The translations under genes were made by a program, and so were the position numbers. The notes below the pieces were generated by a model. It did no database searches and had not been told where the DNA came from. It worked only from the letters and a program-made list of their open reading frames with translations. Shown here piece after piece: positions 22,739 through 32,388 of a stretch of 64,000 bases of DNA. Origin of the DNA: Roseibium sediminis (GTDB lineage: Bacteria; Pseudomonadota; Alphaproteobacteria; Rhizobiales; Stappiaceae); assembly GCF_008711325.1 (NCBI RefSeq), contig NZ_VXDB01000002.1, forward strand, positions 124,001 to 188,000. Direction: 5' to 3'. Within the stretch, counting starts at the first letter, position 1, and each line of letters opens with the position of its first letter.

Positions 22739-24709
22739 ATGAAGCCAAAAACCAAAGCGCTTGCAGTCAGTTTGCCGCTATTGCGGTCGGCCCTTGTGAT
22801 CGTTTTGTTCGTGGCTGCCATGACCTTCACGCATTTCACCATCAACAAGGTTGTTGGCGATTTTGACCGGCGTGAATTCTATTCTGCCCGTCTTGAAGAG
22901 GTCAGCCAGTTTGGCTGGGAATACCGTAGCTTCTACGAAATGGGTGCGGCGCTGGCCTATGGCGAGCCGTGGGCCAGCCGTGCCGACCTCAACCGCGCGC
23001 TTGATATCTTCTGGTCTCGCACACATACATTGTCGCAGGCTGACTATATCGAGGCGTATGACGATCCTGAAAAACCCCTTCGGCTGGTCAAGGACGTCAA
23101 GGACGCCCTGCCGGAATTCGAAAAGGCCGCAAATCTGATCGTTGAAGGCGATCCAGAGAGCCTTGCCCCTTTGAGAACCCTTTATCTCACCTATCGGAAC
23201 GATATTCTCGATTTCTCACAGGCGGCCTACAACATGCGACGCCTGAAGGCTGCAGCAGCGCTTCAGTCGCAATTCGAGACGACCGATACGCTCAAGGACC
23301 TCAACCTTTGGCTCGGAATCGGCGGTTTGCTGGGCTTCTTTTACCTGTTGTTCGAGCTGTTTCAGACGCGACGGCTTGCCGACAAGCTGCATGCCTCTAA
23401 CAAGAAAGTGCGGGAACTCGCGGAAACGGACTTCCTCACCGGCCTCTATAATCGCCGCAGCTTTTCCGAACGCGTTGAAAAGATGCAGGCGGATGATGAA
23501 ACCGCGGCCTATAGCCTCCTTTATCTCGATCTCGACGGCTTCAAGCCGATCAATGACCGGCTCGGCCATATTGCCGGCGACGTTGTGCTGCGGGAAATCG
23601 GAGTGCGCCTGAATTCCCTGTCCGATGACATTTTCATTGCCCGACTGGGCGGGGACGAATTCGCGATTCTGGCATCCGGTGGAGCCGACGCAGCACAGCG
23701 CCTGTCTGAACGGGTGCTTGAGGTCATATCGGCCAGGATCGACTGTGACGGGGCGACCATCTCCATATCAGGCAGTATCGGAATCACAGTCGTCGAGGAC
23801 GGGCGCAAGCCGACAGTCTCGGAACTGATGCATGAGGCTGACCTGGCTCTCTATGAAGCAAAAGGCCGGGGACGACGCGGTTTCCGCTTCTACCATCCGC
23901 AAATGGCCAATGAACTGCGGCGCCGGGTCCAAATCGAGGAAGAACTGGCGCGCGCCATCGAAACCCAGTCGATCGAGATCGTTTTCCAGCCGATTGTCGG
24001 TGAGGAGGATGGCAACATCATCGCGCTGGAGGCACTCTCCAGATGGGTTCACCCGATTTCCGGCGCGATCGGGCCGGAGGAAATGTTCGACATCGCCGAG
24101 GAGATCGGTCTTGGACCGGCGCTTGGCAGTTATGTCCTGGAACAGGCGTGCAAGAGCGCCCGACCTATTCTTGATGCATTGCCGGAACTTGCCCTGTCGA
24201 TCAACGTCCGCCCCAGCCATGCCGCGGTAGATGAATTTGTTGACGACTGCCTTCGTGTGGTTTCGGTCAACGGCCTGAACAACAGCGGACTGGTGCTTGA
24301 ATTTACAGAAGATGACATGGCAACCAACTATAGCCGCATCGGAAAGAACCTTTCGGCCCTGACAGATGCCGGCGTCCGTATAGCCATCGACGATTTTGGC
24401 AAGGGCTATTCAAGCTATGCCCGCTTGATGCAATTCCCGTTCTCTGTGCTCAAGCTCGACAGATCGATGATCGCCCATATCGAAACCGATGCTCGCGTGG
24501 CGACAATGGTCTCTGCGCTGGTTTCCATGACCCGCAAGCTTGGCGCCGAACTCATCGTTGAAGGTGTTGAGACCGGCACGCAACATTCCATGCTTCAAAA
24601 GGCAGGCGTGACACGGTTTCAGGGCTTTTTGTTTGCCACGCCGATGGCACCCAAGGATTTGCTTTCCTGGCTGGATATCTGTCCATCGCGCCGCAAGCGG
24701 CTGGTCTGA
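22739..24709 (+). CDS. Membrane GGDEF-EAL cyclic-di-GMP protein
   Basis: The protein would make and/or degrade cyclic-di-GMP. The start MKPKTKALAVSLPLL (656 residues) has AAAAGGAA upstream; longer in-frame starts lack a ribosome site. Order: one transmembrane helix (LVIVLFVAAMTFTHFTI), a periplasmic helical sensor of about 140 residues, a second helix (WLGIGGLLGFFYLLFELF), GGDEF domain and EAL domain. The active site RLGGDEF is intact, with no clear RxxD inhibitory site before it. EAL motifs read ALEALSRW, LEFTEDD, DDFGKGYSSYARL and LKLDRS, so phosphodiesterase activity is plausible. The upstream periplasmic protein suggests signal input. Confidence 0.88.
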   Translation: MKPKTKALAVSLPLLRSALVIVLFVAAMTFTHFTINKVVGDFDRREFYSARLEEVSQFGWEYRSFYEMGAALAYGEPWASRADLNRALDIFWSRTHTLSQADYIEAYDDPEKPLRLVKDVKDALPEFEKAANLIVEGDPESLAPLRTLYLTYRNDILDFSQAAYNMRRLKAAAALQSQFETTDTLKDLNLWLGIGGLLGFFYLLFELFQTRRLADKLHASNKKVRELAETDFLTGLYNRRSFSERVEKMQADDETAAYSLLYLDLDGFKPINDRLGHIAGDVVLREIGVRLNSLSDDIFIARLGGDEFAILASGGADAAQRLSERVLEVISARIDCDGATISISGSIGITVVEDGRKPTVSELMHEADLALYEAKGRGRRGFRFYHPQMANELRRRVQIEEELARAIETQSIEIVFQPIVGEEDGNIIALEALSRWVHPISGAIGPEEMFDIAEEIGLGPALGSYVLEQACKSARPILDALPELALSINVRPSHAAVDEFVDDCLRVVSVNGLNNSGLVLEFTEDDMATNYSRIGKNLSALTDAGVRIAIDDFGKGYSSYARLMQFPFSVLKLDRSMIAHIETDARVATMVSALVSMTRKLGAELIVEGVETGTQHSMLQKAGVTRFQGFLFATPMAPKDLLSWLDICPSRRKRLV

Positions 24710-24764
24710 CCTTCCCTAACACTACAACGGACTTTCCTCGCTCCACAGCTGACCTGAAAAAGGC

Positions 24765-26870
24765 TCAAATGCTCTCGTGCTGTCTGAGGGATTGGAGAAC
24801 CTTCTGGAGATCGACCAGAGACAATGGCTTTTGGAGGAAGGTCACCGGCTCGATATCAAGGATTGCCTGTTCCTCATGCTCTGGAATGTTTCCGCTCATG
24901 AAGACGAAGACGGCGGTATGACCGGACCGACGGAAGAAGCGAAGCACTTCACTTCCAAACCCCTCACGCAGGACAATATCGCAGAACACCACGTCAAGAG
25001 ATCCGAGAAGCTGAGGAGACAACGCTTCCACCCCCTTCAAATCGGATGCGGCAGTAACATCATGCCCCAGAACCAGGAACAGTTCCTTGAGTGTGAGCTG
25101 CAAGTCGATGTTGTCCTCGACAATTAGAATCCGGAATGACCCCTTGCCGCCCTTGCTCGGAGCATCTGCCGGTGCGACGGGTATAATTCCGGGCTTGTCT
25201 TGCGCCGGGAACACCAGTGTCGCTGTGGTTCCCTTGCCTTGCTGGCTTTCAAGCTCGAGCCGGCCGTGATGACGGGCAGCGAAGGCCGAGACTGTTGAGA
25301 GGCCAAGGCCAGTACCGGTTCCATTTGTCTTGGTGGTGAAGAATGGCTGAACCACCTTTTCGATCAACTCCGGCGCGATGCCCTCTCCATTGTCCGTGAC
25401 GCCAATATGAACTTCACCGTCGATCTGGCGGCAGGACAATTTGACCTCTCCACTCCCCTTTGTCGCATCGCAGGCATTTGAAAAGAGGTTGAGGATCATC
25501 GTTTCAAGGAGAAGCGCGTCGATCAGGATATAAGCCTCATCCTCCAGCTCCAGCTGCACTGACACATGGAACCGATTGCTGTGGGACAGCAATCTGGCTG
25601 TTATTCGCAAGACATCGGCTGCGTCCACGATCTCGATCTGCTCTGGCAAGTCCCTGACCGAAGAAAGCAATTGCCGGGTAACGATCGAGGCGCTGTCACA
25701 GGAATGGAGGATATTGAGCAAAATGGCCTGATGTCTGGCGTCGAGACCTCGGGCAGTCAACAGCTCGCAATTTGCCTGAATGACCGCCAGATAATTATTG
25801 AAGTCATGCGCCACACTGCTGGCAAGCATGCCCAGGGCCTTCAGTCGTTCGTTCTTGGAGGCTTCCTGATCAATGCGACGCTGCTCGGTAACATCCAGCA
25901 TCGTCAGGATATAGCCTGTTTCATCGTCGCTGAGCTTGAACCGCTTGCACCCGGTGCTGAAATAACGACCGTCTTCCTGCGGCAAGTCTCGCCTCCCCCA
26001 TTCCATGCTGGCGGGGCCGGACATGATCAGCTCTTTCAGCGGCACCGGCACGCTGCCTCCGACCTCTGTCCCGGGAAAGAGCTTCTCGAAGGCAGGGTTC
26101 ATGCGGATGATATTCATTCGCTCGCCAATGACGGCGACGCCTTCGCTCAACGAGTTCTGGATGTAGTCTGAAAACTCCTTCTCCCTCCGGAGCCGCTCCC
26201 GCTCTTCCTCGAGTGCGGCATTCGCCTGAATGACCTTGCTTTCGATGAAACTTGCCTGGGACGAAATCCAGTTGATGGCCAGGGTCAAATTGATGGCAGT
26301 CGCCGTTCCATGAAAGATCCACCAGATCAGTCCGTTGGTTTCCGGCCACATCCATTCAGGAGAAGCTGGCCCCAAAACCAGCAGAAGGAAGCTGATATAA
26401 ACCACTGGCAACAGTGGATAGGCAGCAAGAAGGAACCGGGCGTTGTAACTCAGGAAGCCGAACATCATCGGGATCTGGATGCACACCGACCCGAATACGG
26501 TGACAAAGTGCTGCTGCCCGGCCTGCAGAACATAGGCTGCGCAGGCAAGAACGGTGCTGAGCGTCGACAAAAGCGCATGCCATTTGCGCAGCCGTTCCCA
26601 GAGCCCGAGATCAAACCTTCGCTCTACCAGACTTTCCTTCAGCGCGCCGCACATGAAGACTGCGACAATACTTGGTGCAAAAGCAAGGATGTAGGGCAAA
26701 ACGTTGAAGGAAAGATCCGGTGTAACGACATCAAAAATAAATGCGGAGAGCGTAAGGAGCGAAACGGCAAAAACGCTGAACCGGGAAAACTCGAAATAGA
26801 TCACGATCCCGCGGGCTGTGCGGAGCTCAGTTCGCCCCAAATGCTTGAGTGCGGCAGCCTGATCCGCCAC
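24765..26870 (-). CDS. Membrane hybrid histidine kinase with receiver domain
   Basis: This is a hybrid sensor kinase of about 700 residues. No ATG precedes the first membrane helix, so a GTG at 26870 is the likely start; TTG codons further upstream are possible. About six transmembrane helices come first, then a PAS domain, a histidine-containing dimerisation segment (LASSVAHDFNNYLAVIQANCE, CckA-like), an ATPase domain (DNGEGIAPELIEKVVQPFF and TGTGLGLSTV) and a C-terminal receiver (RILIVEDNID, phosphoacceptor in VVFCDIVL). It converges on the GGDEF-EAL gene. Without an adjacent output regulator, a phosphorelay through an HPt protein is likely. Confidence 0.85.
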   Translation of the reverse strand: MADQAAALKHLGRTELRTARGIVIYFEFSRFSVFAVSLLTLSAFIFDVVTPDLSFNVLPYILAFAPSIVAVFMCGALKESLVERRFDLGLWERLRKWHALLSTLSTVLACAAYVLQAGQQHFVTVFGSVCIQIPMMFGFLSYNARFLLAAYPLLPVVYISFLLLVLGPASPEWMWPETNGLIWWIFHGTATAINLTLAINWISSQASFIESKVIQANAALEEERERLRREKEFSDYIQNSLSEGVAVIGERMNIIRMNPAFEKLFPGTEVGGSVPVPLKELIMSGPASMEWGRRDLPQEDGRYFSTGCKRFKLSDDETGYILTMLDVTEQRRIDQEASKNERLKALGMLASSVAHDFNNYLAVIQANCELLTARGLDARHQAILLNILHSCDSASIVTRQLLSSVRDLPEQIEIVDAADVLRITARLLSHSNRFHVSVQLELEDEAYILIDALLLETMILNLFSNACDATKGSGEVKLSCRQIDGEVHIGVTDNGEGIAPELIEKVVQPFFTTKTNGTGTGLGLSTVSAFAARHHGRLELESQQGKGTTATLVFPAQDKPGIIPVAPADAPSKGGKGSFRILIVEDNIDLQLTLKELFLVLGHDVTAASDLKGVEALSPQLLGSLDVVFCDIVLREGFGSEVLRFFRRSGHTAVFVFMSGNIPEHEEQAILDIEPVTFLQKPLSLVDLQKVLQSLRQHESI

Positions 26871-27155
26871 GGGAAGCCGTGACGCCCCGGTTCTCAAACA
26901 GCGTATCGCTCTCCCTACCCCACCCAATGCAGAACACTTCTTCCCGTGAGATGCCCGGACTTTACTTGCCCTTGGCAATTATAAGAAGTTTGCGCCTTAA
27001 AGTAAGTCCCCCTCCTGCCCTTTTTCTGTTTTACTGCCGACAAGGGCTGCAGCTGCGCCTCTGCGTTATCCAAGTGATTTCACCTGTACGGGATTTACTG
27101 ATGACATGACGCAGGAAGATAATCTCTATCTGGCAGATCAAATAAGAGCGACGCC

Positions 27156-27968
27156 TTGCTAACGGACAGATGGGAAAAATGCGGGTTTAGGGAGTTGCCA
27201 AAGCGGCAAATCGGGCTCGAACACCTTTTACCTGCGCTGCTTTTTTTGCTCTGTGCCTTGATCCTGATTTTCTCCCAGTACCCCCATACGGCGAACGCCG
27301 ACGAGGCACGTATCCGGATCGTGGATAGTGACCAACCGCCATGGACCGCCGTCGGGCGTCTCAACATGGCTGGCCATGACCGCCTATCGATGTGCACCGG
27401 TGTACTGGTTGGTCCCAAAACAGTGATTACAGCCGCTCACTGTCTTTTCGATGGACGCAGTGGATACCCGCATCCTGTGAATGACCTTCGGTTTGTCACG
27501 GGAGTCAGGCGAGACCAGAATGCGGGAGTCGCCGAGGTCGACTGCGCGCTTTTTCTGCCCGGGTTCACATACGCACGAAAACCCTCTGTGAGGGACACAC
27601 GGTGGGACATCGCAGCTGTCATTCTCAAACACCCCTTGCCGGTCCTTCCGGTACCGGTCATTCGCACCAGCGCCCTTGCACGGGTCGGCGGCGAAACCCG
27701 TCTGAGAGCCGCCGGATATAGACGATCACGCAAGTTTCTCCCGACTCTCGATGGAGATTGCCGCCTTTTGTGGACACGCGATGGCATCTGGATCACCAGC
27801 TGCGCGACGGAAAGCGGGGCGTCCGGAGGACCGGTTTTCGTGGAAGACGACGGGATCTGGAAACTCGCTGCGATCATGTCTGCACGTTTGAACCGCGCGG
27901 GTTCCATTGCTGTTCCGCGTGGCATCTGGAGCGACCTTGTCCGCAGCGATGCGTGTCCGGGACCATAG
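27156..27968 (+). CDS. Secreted trypsin-like serine protease
   Basis: The S1-type protease domain is complete: TAAHC (His95 counted from the TTG at 27156), DTRWDIAAV (Asp151) and ATESGASGGPV (Ser223). A signal or anchor segment precedes it (LLPALLFLLCALILIFSQY, ending HTANADE). There is no ATG before the signal segment, so the start is either TTG at 27156, with weak AAGAG upstream, or another TTG nearby. Cys80/Cys96 can form the usual disulphide beside the active His. Export and proteolysis are inferred from the fold. The plus-strand neighbour downstream is NAD kinase, with no obvious functional link. Confidence 0.8.
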   Translation: MLTDRWEKCGFRELPKRQIGLEHLLPALLFLLCALILIFSQYPHTANADEARIRIVDSDQPPWTAVGRLNMAGHDRLSMCTGVLVGPKTVITAAHCLFDGRSGYPHPVNDLRFVTGVRRDQNAGVAEVDCALFLPGFTYARKPSVRDTRWDIAAVILKHPLPVLPVPVIRTSALARVGGETRLRAAGYRRSRKFLPTLDGDCRLLWTRDGIWITSCATESGASGGPVFVEDDGIWKLAAIMSARLNRAGSIAVPRGIWSDLVRSDACPGP

Positions 27969-28141
27969 GCAAAGTCCGCCCGACAAGGGGAGCGTTCCCG
28001 TTTATCGGACCCATAACGGATGGGAACCGGACCGATCCTCCCAATTAAGGACTTGGCGCAGCGACATTTTCCTGCATTTACTTGTACGCAGCTTTTGCAA
28101 TGCACCAATTTGCAGTGACAAGGACAACCCAGCAGCTGGCC

Positions 28142-28939
28142 ATGAATCAACATGTAGACGCCCGCACGAACCTTCAGACGGAAAAGCTGGCTTTCGTATC
28201 CAGCGATACCGACGAGGCCATTGCGGCACGTGAGGCGTTGTCACGCCACTACGGATCGGTGGAAGCGGAAGACGCGGACGTCATCGTCGCTCTTGGCGGC
28301 GACGGCCTGATGCTGCAGACCCTGCATCGTTTCATGGGTACGGGAAAACCGATCTACGGCATGAACCGCGGCTCTGTCGGCTTCCTGATGAACGAGTTTC
28401 GCGAAGAAGACCTGCGGGCGCGCCTGAAAGCTGCCGATGTCACGACAATCCACCCTCTGATCATGGAAGCGGTCGATCTGGACGGCACGCAGCACATGGC
28501 CCGGGCGATCAACGAAGTCTCCCTTCTGCGTCAGACTTCTCAGGCTGCCCGGCTCAAAGTGTCCGTAGATGGGCGGGTACGACTTGAGGAGCTGGTCTGC
28601 GACGGCATTCTTGTTGCCACTCCCGCCGGCAGTACCGCCTATAACCTGTCGGCTCACGGGCCGATCCTGCCGATCTCCTCGCCGCTTCTGGCCCTCACCC
28701 CCATCAGCGCCTTTCGTCCGCGCAGATGGCGCGGAGCCTTGCTGCCTGATCATGCAAGGGTCGACATCGACATTCTGGATTCCGACAAACGCCCTGTCAG
28801 TGCATCGGCCGACCACAGGGAAATTCGAAACGTTGTGCGGGTATCCGTTCGCGAGGAATCCAGCCTTGATGGCCTGATCATGTTTGATCCGGACCATGGC
28901 TGGGACGAACGCATTCTGACAGAGATGTTCCGGTACTGA
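28142..28939 (+). CDS. nadK: NAD kinase
   Basis: This cytoplasmic enzyme phosphorylates NAD to NADP. The kinase motifs are the glycine-rich [28 protein letters not shown] and [21 protein letters not shown]. The start is uncertain: ATG at 28142 gives 265 residues, near the usual alphaproteobacterial size of about 257, but has no clear ribosome site. An ATG at 28100 is equally weak. The C-terminus ([16 protein letters not shown]) is typical. It stands as a single gene. Confidence 0.93.
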   Translation: MNQHVDARTNLQTEKLAFVSSDTDEAIAAREALSRHYGSVEAEDADVIVALGGDGLMLQTLHRFMGTGKPIYGMNRGSVGFLMNEFREEDLRARLKAADVTTIHPLIMEAVDLDGTQHMARAINEVSLLRQTSQAARLKVSVDGRVRLEELVCDGILVATPAGSTAYNLSAHGPILPISSPLLALTPISAFRPRRWRGALLPDHARVDIDILDSDKRPVSASADHREIRNVVRVSVREESSLDGLIMFDPDHGWDERILTEMFRY

Positions 28940-29140
28940 CGGAATCCGGGTGTTCCGGCATCGCTCATCAGCCCGAAATTAGCCCCCGGTTAGGTATAAA
29001 CTGAAAGCTACCCACAGAATGCGAGCGGGATGTGATCGTTCAACTTGCATGTAGTGGTAGAATAGGCTCGTGTTCGATTCGTGACTTCTGCAGCTATTCG
29101 TTGCCCTCGCGCGACGGGTAAAACAATCGAGAGACGTCCC

Positions 29141-29668
29141 ATGGGTCCAGACGAACTAGGCGATGACGAGGACTATGAAGTCATCAAGCCGCCCCGCAAT
29201 CTCAAATCCAAAGTTCGAGAATTGAGCGCACGCGAAGCTTCGAAGTTCGACCCGATCAAGGATGCCGAAACCGCCCTGCAACGGCTGTCGGGCAACTTCG
29301 ACGACTGGATGAAAAATGAAACACGTGATCTGGCAGAAGCCTGGAAAGCTGTCGAGCAGGACGGGTTGAACACGGAAACCATGGACCGCGTCTATCAGAC
29401 CACCCACAATATCAGGGGACAGGCCGTGACGTTGGGCTTCCCTCTTGTGGGCGAGGCTGCGGCCCTGTTCTGCCATCTGATGGACACCGTGCCGGATGCC
29501 TCGCACCTGCCGAAGGAACTCGCCGCGCGCTACGTTGCCGCCATTCGGGCCATGGTTGCCGAGAACGCGCGGGACGAAAACAGTCCGACAGGCAAGGCAC
29601 TGGTCAATGGCCTAGCCGATGTGACCGACGCGCTTTTGGACAGGATGCCAAAACCCAAGCAAGACTGA
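29141..29668 (+). CDS. Stand-alone HPt phosphotransfer-like protein
   Basis: This 175-residue cytoplasmic protein starts MGPDELGDDEDYEV (an upstream in-frame codon exists without a ribosome site). The N-terminal third is charged and probably disordered. The C-terminal part is a helical bundle with a candidate phosphorylated His in TTHNIRGQAVTLGFPLVGEAA, the HPt pattern, and a following MDTVPDASHLPKELAARYV segment. Such proteins relay phosphate between hybrid kinases and response regulators. The hybrid kinase 3 kb away is a possible partner, which is only inference. It is followed by a terminator shared with the converging DUF2336 gene. Confidence 0.75.
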   Translation: MGPDELGDDEDYEVIKPPRNLKSKVRELSAREASKFDPIKDAETALQRLSGNFDDWMKNETRDLAEAWKAVEQDGLNTETMDRVYQTTHNIRGQAVTLGFPLVGEAAALFCHLMDTVPDASHLPKELAARYVAAIRAMVAENARDENSPTGKALVNGLADVTDALLDRMPKPKQD

Positions 29669-29686
29669 CAATCCCCCCAACGGAAA

Positions 29687-29722
29687 AGGCCCCGGCGGAT
29701 GATCGCGACGGGGCCTCTTTTT
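29687..29722. terminator. Bidirectional intrinsic terminator
   Basis: AGGCCCCG pairs with CGGGGCCT; a T-rich tail follows on the plus strand (TCTTTTTATT) and on the minus strand (TTTTCC). It ends the HPt gene and the converging DUF2336 gene. Confidence 0.85.
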
Positions 29723-29742
29723 ATTGGATCCGGTGCTGTTAC

Positions 29743-30900
29743 TCAGGCTGCTGCAAGCGCCTTCGTTGTGCTGGTTTCCCTCATGAAGGCACGAGCCTCC
29801 TGGCGCGCGACATCAACGGAGAAGTTGCGCAGGAAGGCGACAATGTCGTCGTTTCCGTCCAGCGAGTCGTCCTGCAATTCCTCAAGCAGATACTCGGTCA
29901 ACATGCGAGCCTGCTCGATATGGAGATCGCGAGTGAAATCTGCCTGAACCTGCCGAGCCAGATCAATGGTCATCAGGAAGGCCTGATGCGAGCGAAGCGG
30001 CAGGCCAGCCTTTCTCAGCAAGGCGCGCAGGACAGCAGGGCGAACCGTCTGCAGTGTCTCACGCAGCCGTTTGACCGGGACATTCCCGAGCACCGAAAGC
30101 GCATGGACGAACAGGCGCAGTTGGCCGCAGCAAACCGCACGCAGCAACAAACGGGTGTTCAGATGCGCTTCTTCACGCAGGTACCCCACGAAATCCGCCA
30201 GCTGCTCCTCATCTGCCTTGGAGGCAAGCTTCAGGATGACCTTGTCACCGGACTCGGTGGCAAACTTGCCGCGAGCGCGTTCCGACAGACCGGTTTGGAC
30301 CAGCGGATTGTTTTCCAGGCTCACCGCAAGTTTCAGCAGCAGCTTGTGGCGCATGCGAATGCAGATGTCATCACGCTGCAGCAGGCGTTCGCGAACGATC
30401 GGGTGATCGGCAAAGCGATCCGCGATGCGAGTAACGGCGGACTGAATGACGGTGGCGCTGGTGTTGTCCAGAAGCGCAGCACACGCCGGCGCCTCGCCCA
30501 CTTCGGCAAGGGCAGCGGCAACAGCTGCAGACAGATACGGCCTTTGGGCAATGGCAACCTGAGCCCGTTCGGACCCCTCGGCCGCCAGATCGACCAGTTC
30601 CGTATCGGAGAATATCGGGGAGCGACGCAGGATCGGCTCAGCCACCTCGTCCACATCACCAGCCAGACCGCGAATGATGTGCGGCGGGGCTTCTGCGCTT
30701 CTCGCCAGGTTCTCGGCGAGGGATTTCCGAACATCGATGCTCGGATCGTCCAAAAGCAGCGTCAGGGCTACGGTTGCGCCCTTCCGTTCTTCGTAGGACA
30801 GTTCCGAATGAAGCCACGCACGTGCCAGTGCACCTGCTGCTTCAGCTCTCGGCCCGTCCGGGGCTGTTTCGACCCATTTAAGAAACTCGTTTATGACCAT
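29743..30900 (-). CDS. DUF2336 domain protein
   Basis: This 385-residue cytoplasmic protein is made of HEAT-like helical repeats. The N-terminal region shows the DUF2336 pattern: RKGATVALTLLLDDPSIDVRKSLAENLARSAEAPPHIIRGLAGDVDEVAEPILRRSP style repeats, recurring as VAIAQRPYLSAAVAAALAEVGE and CAALLDNTSATVIQ. An ATG at 30900 is preferred; a TTG two codons earlier is possible. The family is largely alphaproteobacterial and of unknown function. The lytic transglycosylase gene lies 92 bases upstream on the same strand. Confidence 0.82.
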   Translation of the reverse strand: MVINEFLKWVETAPDGPRAEAAGALARAWLHSELSYEERKGATVALTLLLDDPSIDVRKSLAENLARSAEAPPHIIRGLAGDVDEVAEPILRRSPIFSDTELVDLAAEGSERAQVAIAQRPYLSAAVAAALAEVGEAPACAALLDNTSATVIQSAVTRIADRFADHPIVRERLLQRDDICIRMRHKLLLKLAVSLENNPLVQTGLSERARGKFATESGDKVILKLASKADEEQLADFVGYLREEAHLNTRLLLRAVCCGQLRLFVHALSVLGNVPVKRLRETLQTVRPAVLRALLRKAGLPLRSHQAFLMTIDLARQVQADFTRDLHIEQARMLTEYLLEELQDDSLDGNDDIVAFLRNFSVDVARQEARAFMRETSTTKALAAA

Positions 30901-30992
30901 CTTCAACGCACTACAGATCCGTTTCCACCAGACCAGAGTGACATCAAAGCCTTAACGATCGGTTCACCATAAAAACAGCAAAACGCGTTTTC

Positions 30993-32075
30993 TTACGCAG
31001 GGGGAAGCAAGTCCTTCTGCTCCCTTTTGCCGTCAAGGATCAGAAACCGGGTAAGATCCAGCGGCAATCCATCCTGAGCCACAGCCAATTCCTGGATAGC
31101 CAGTTTGGACCCATTGCCGGACAGCCGCGAATAGGCGCTTTCCTGAACAGCTGCAAATGCCGACGCCAGACGCGCCTTCACATTGACGTTTTCAGTGGCA
31201 GCGTCATTTCGAAACAGGGCTTCAAACGGGTTGGATGTTTCTGTTGCCTGAAAGGCGGACAAGACCCGACTGGACACGCCCATACCGACCTCGGAACCAT
31301 CCGACTGCACGTCGCCCGCGCTTGCCACGGCATCGGGGTCCGGCCGCTGCGACGGGACACCAACATTGAGGGTCGGCTTGTCCGTTGGCAGCATGGCGAC
31401 CTCGGTCAGCCCCCTCACCTTCGGCTGGCGCCCATTGTCGGATACGTTCGCGATCATCGTTACAGCGTCATGCTTTGAAACGATGACATTGTAGACCTCT
31501 TCCATCGACCGGGGCGTTCCGTTCCGGTGATAGAAGATGGGCTTGTTCGCCCTTGCCTGCTTGGAGAAAACGGCGTCCGCCCGCATGTCCGGGCTCGACT
31601 CCATCGCATTGATCAGCCGCGATGCACCAGTTGCTCCCAGAAAATGCGCCATATAGAGCTCGCCATCGCTCGGCGGACGGCCGATCTTTCGGCTGAGCTG
31701 GTCAGCGTTCTTCTGGGTCAGGGCTCCGGCCATAAGGGCCGAGATCTGCGGATCCTTCCGCAAATCCAGGATCTCCTGTTTCACTCGGGCATCGCTGACA
31801 TAGTATTTGCCGCTTCTGCTCCGCTTTATCTGGTCGGCGTAGTTTTCAAGTCCGTGTTTCGGGCCTGCCTCTTTCACTGTCTCCAGCCAGGTGGACTCGA
31901 TGAATTGGAACAAACCGGTCGCACTGGACGTGCGCGCCTTGGCTGTAGGGTTCATCGACGATTCACGCTGGGCCGTCTTCACCAGATAGTCGAAAGACGT
32001 GCCTGTTGAACTACTGGCTGACTGAAAGGCCTGCTCGATCCGGGACGCGACCGACGCGGTCTCAGCTACACGCAT
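30993..32075 (-). CDS. Lytic transglycosylase (SLT) domain protein
   Basis: This 360-residue protein starts MRVAETASVASRIEQAF. Its N-terminal 200 residues resemble a soluble lytic transglycosylase domain: catalytic Glu in KTAQRESSMNPTAKARTSSATGLFQFIESTW, followed by GELYMAHFLGATGASRLI. The rest is low-complexity and unlike known domains. No standard signal peptide is visible, which recalls transglycosylases of flagellar or envelope assembly exported by other routes. It precedes the DUF2336 gene on the same strand. Cleavage of peptidoglycan is inferred from the domain. Confidence 0.83.
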   Translation of the reverse strand: MRVAETASVASRIEQAFQSASSSTGTSFDYLVKTAQRESSMNPTAKARTSSATGLFQFIESTWLETVKEAGPKHGLENYADQIKRSRSGKYYVSDARVKQEILDLRKDPQISALMAGALTQKNADQLSRKIGRPPSDGELYMAHFLGATGASRLINAMESSPDMRADAVFSKQARANKPIFYHRNGTPRSMEEVYNVIVSKHDAVTMIANVSDNGRQPKVRGLTEVAMLPTDKPTLNVGVPSQRPDPDAVASAGDVQSDGSEVGMGVSSRVLSAFQATETSNPFEALFRNDAATENVNVKARLASAFAAVQESAYSRLSGNGSKLAIQELAVAQDGLPLDLTRFLILDGKREQKDLLPPA

Positions 32076-32388
32076 GATACCCGCTCCTCGAGAGTTTTAA
32101 TCTATGGTTAATTTCGAGCCACAAAGGTTAACAAGTGGTTAACAATCCACACCGCCGCGTCATTTTTCTGAAATTACGAACTAGCTTCAAAACATTGATA
32201 GTTCTTATTATTTTTGGATACTTGAAACAATTGCCTCCCGCAAGCCTTTTTACAAATTGCAATTTGGATCAAGGCTTAATGATGGCTATTGCAAGTATTT
32301 ACATGACAAGAAAATACAAAACGCAGCACATCTGGAAGGATGTGCTGCGTTTCATAAAAGCGAGACCAAAAGACTATTGGCAGAACTG
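32076..32388. other. Low-GC intergenic region with a terminator
   Basis: About 310 bases between the transglycosylase start and the flavin reductase stop. It is AT-rich (32150-32320 especially) and contains the flavin reductase terminator. Plus-strand frames crossing it read through the terminator and are not genes. Confidence 0.6.
32311..32352 (-). terminator. Intrinsic terminator of the nitroreductase/flavin reductase unit
   Basis: A perfect 14-bp stem (32319-32332 with 32339-32352, AAACGCAGCACATC and its complement) with a six-base loop is followed on the minus strand by TTTTGTATTTT. It lies 36 bases past the flavin reductase stop. Confidence 0.9.

Noticed and set aside
27156..27968. Frameshift or pseudogene in the trypsin-like protease because no ATG precedes the signal segment
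   Set aside because: The protease domain is complete with all catalytic residues and an uninterrupted frame; a TTG start explains the observation.
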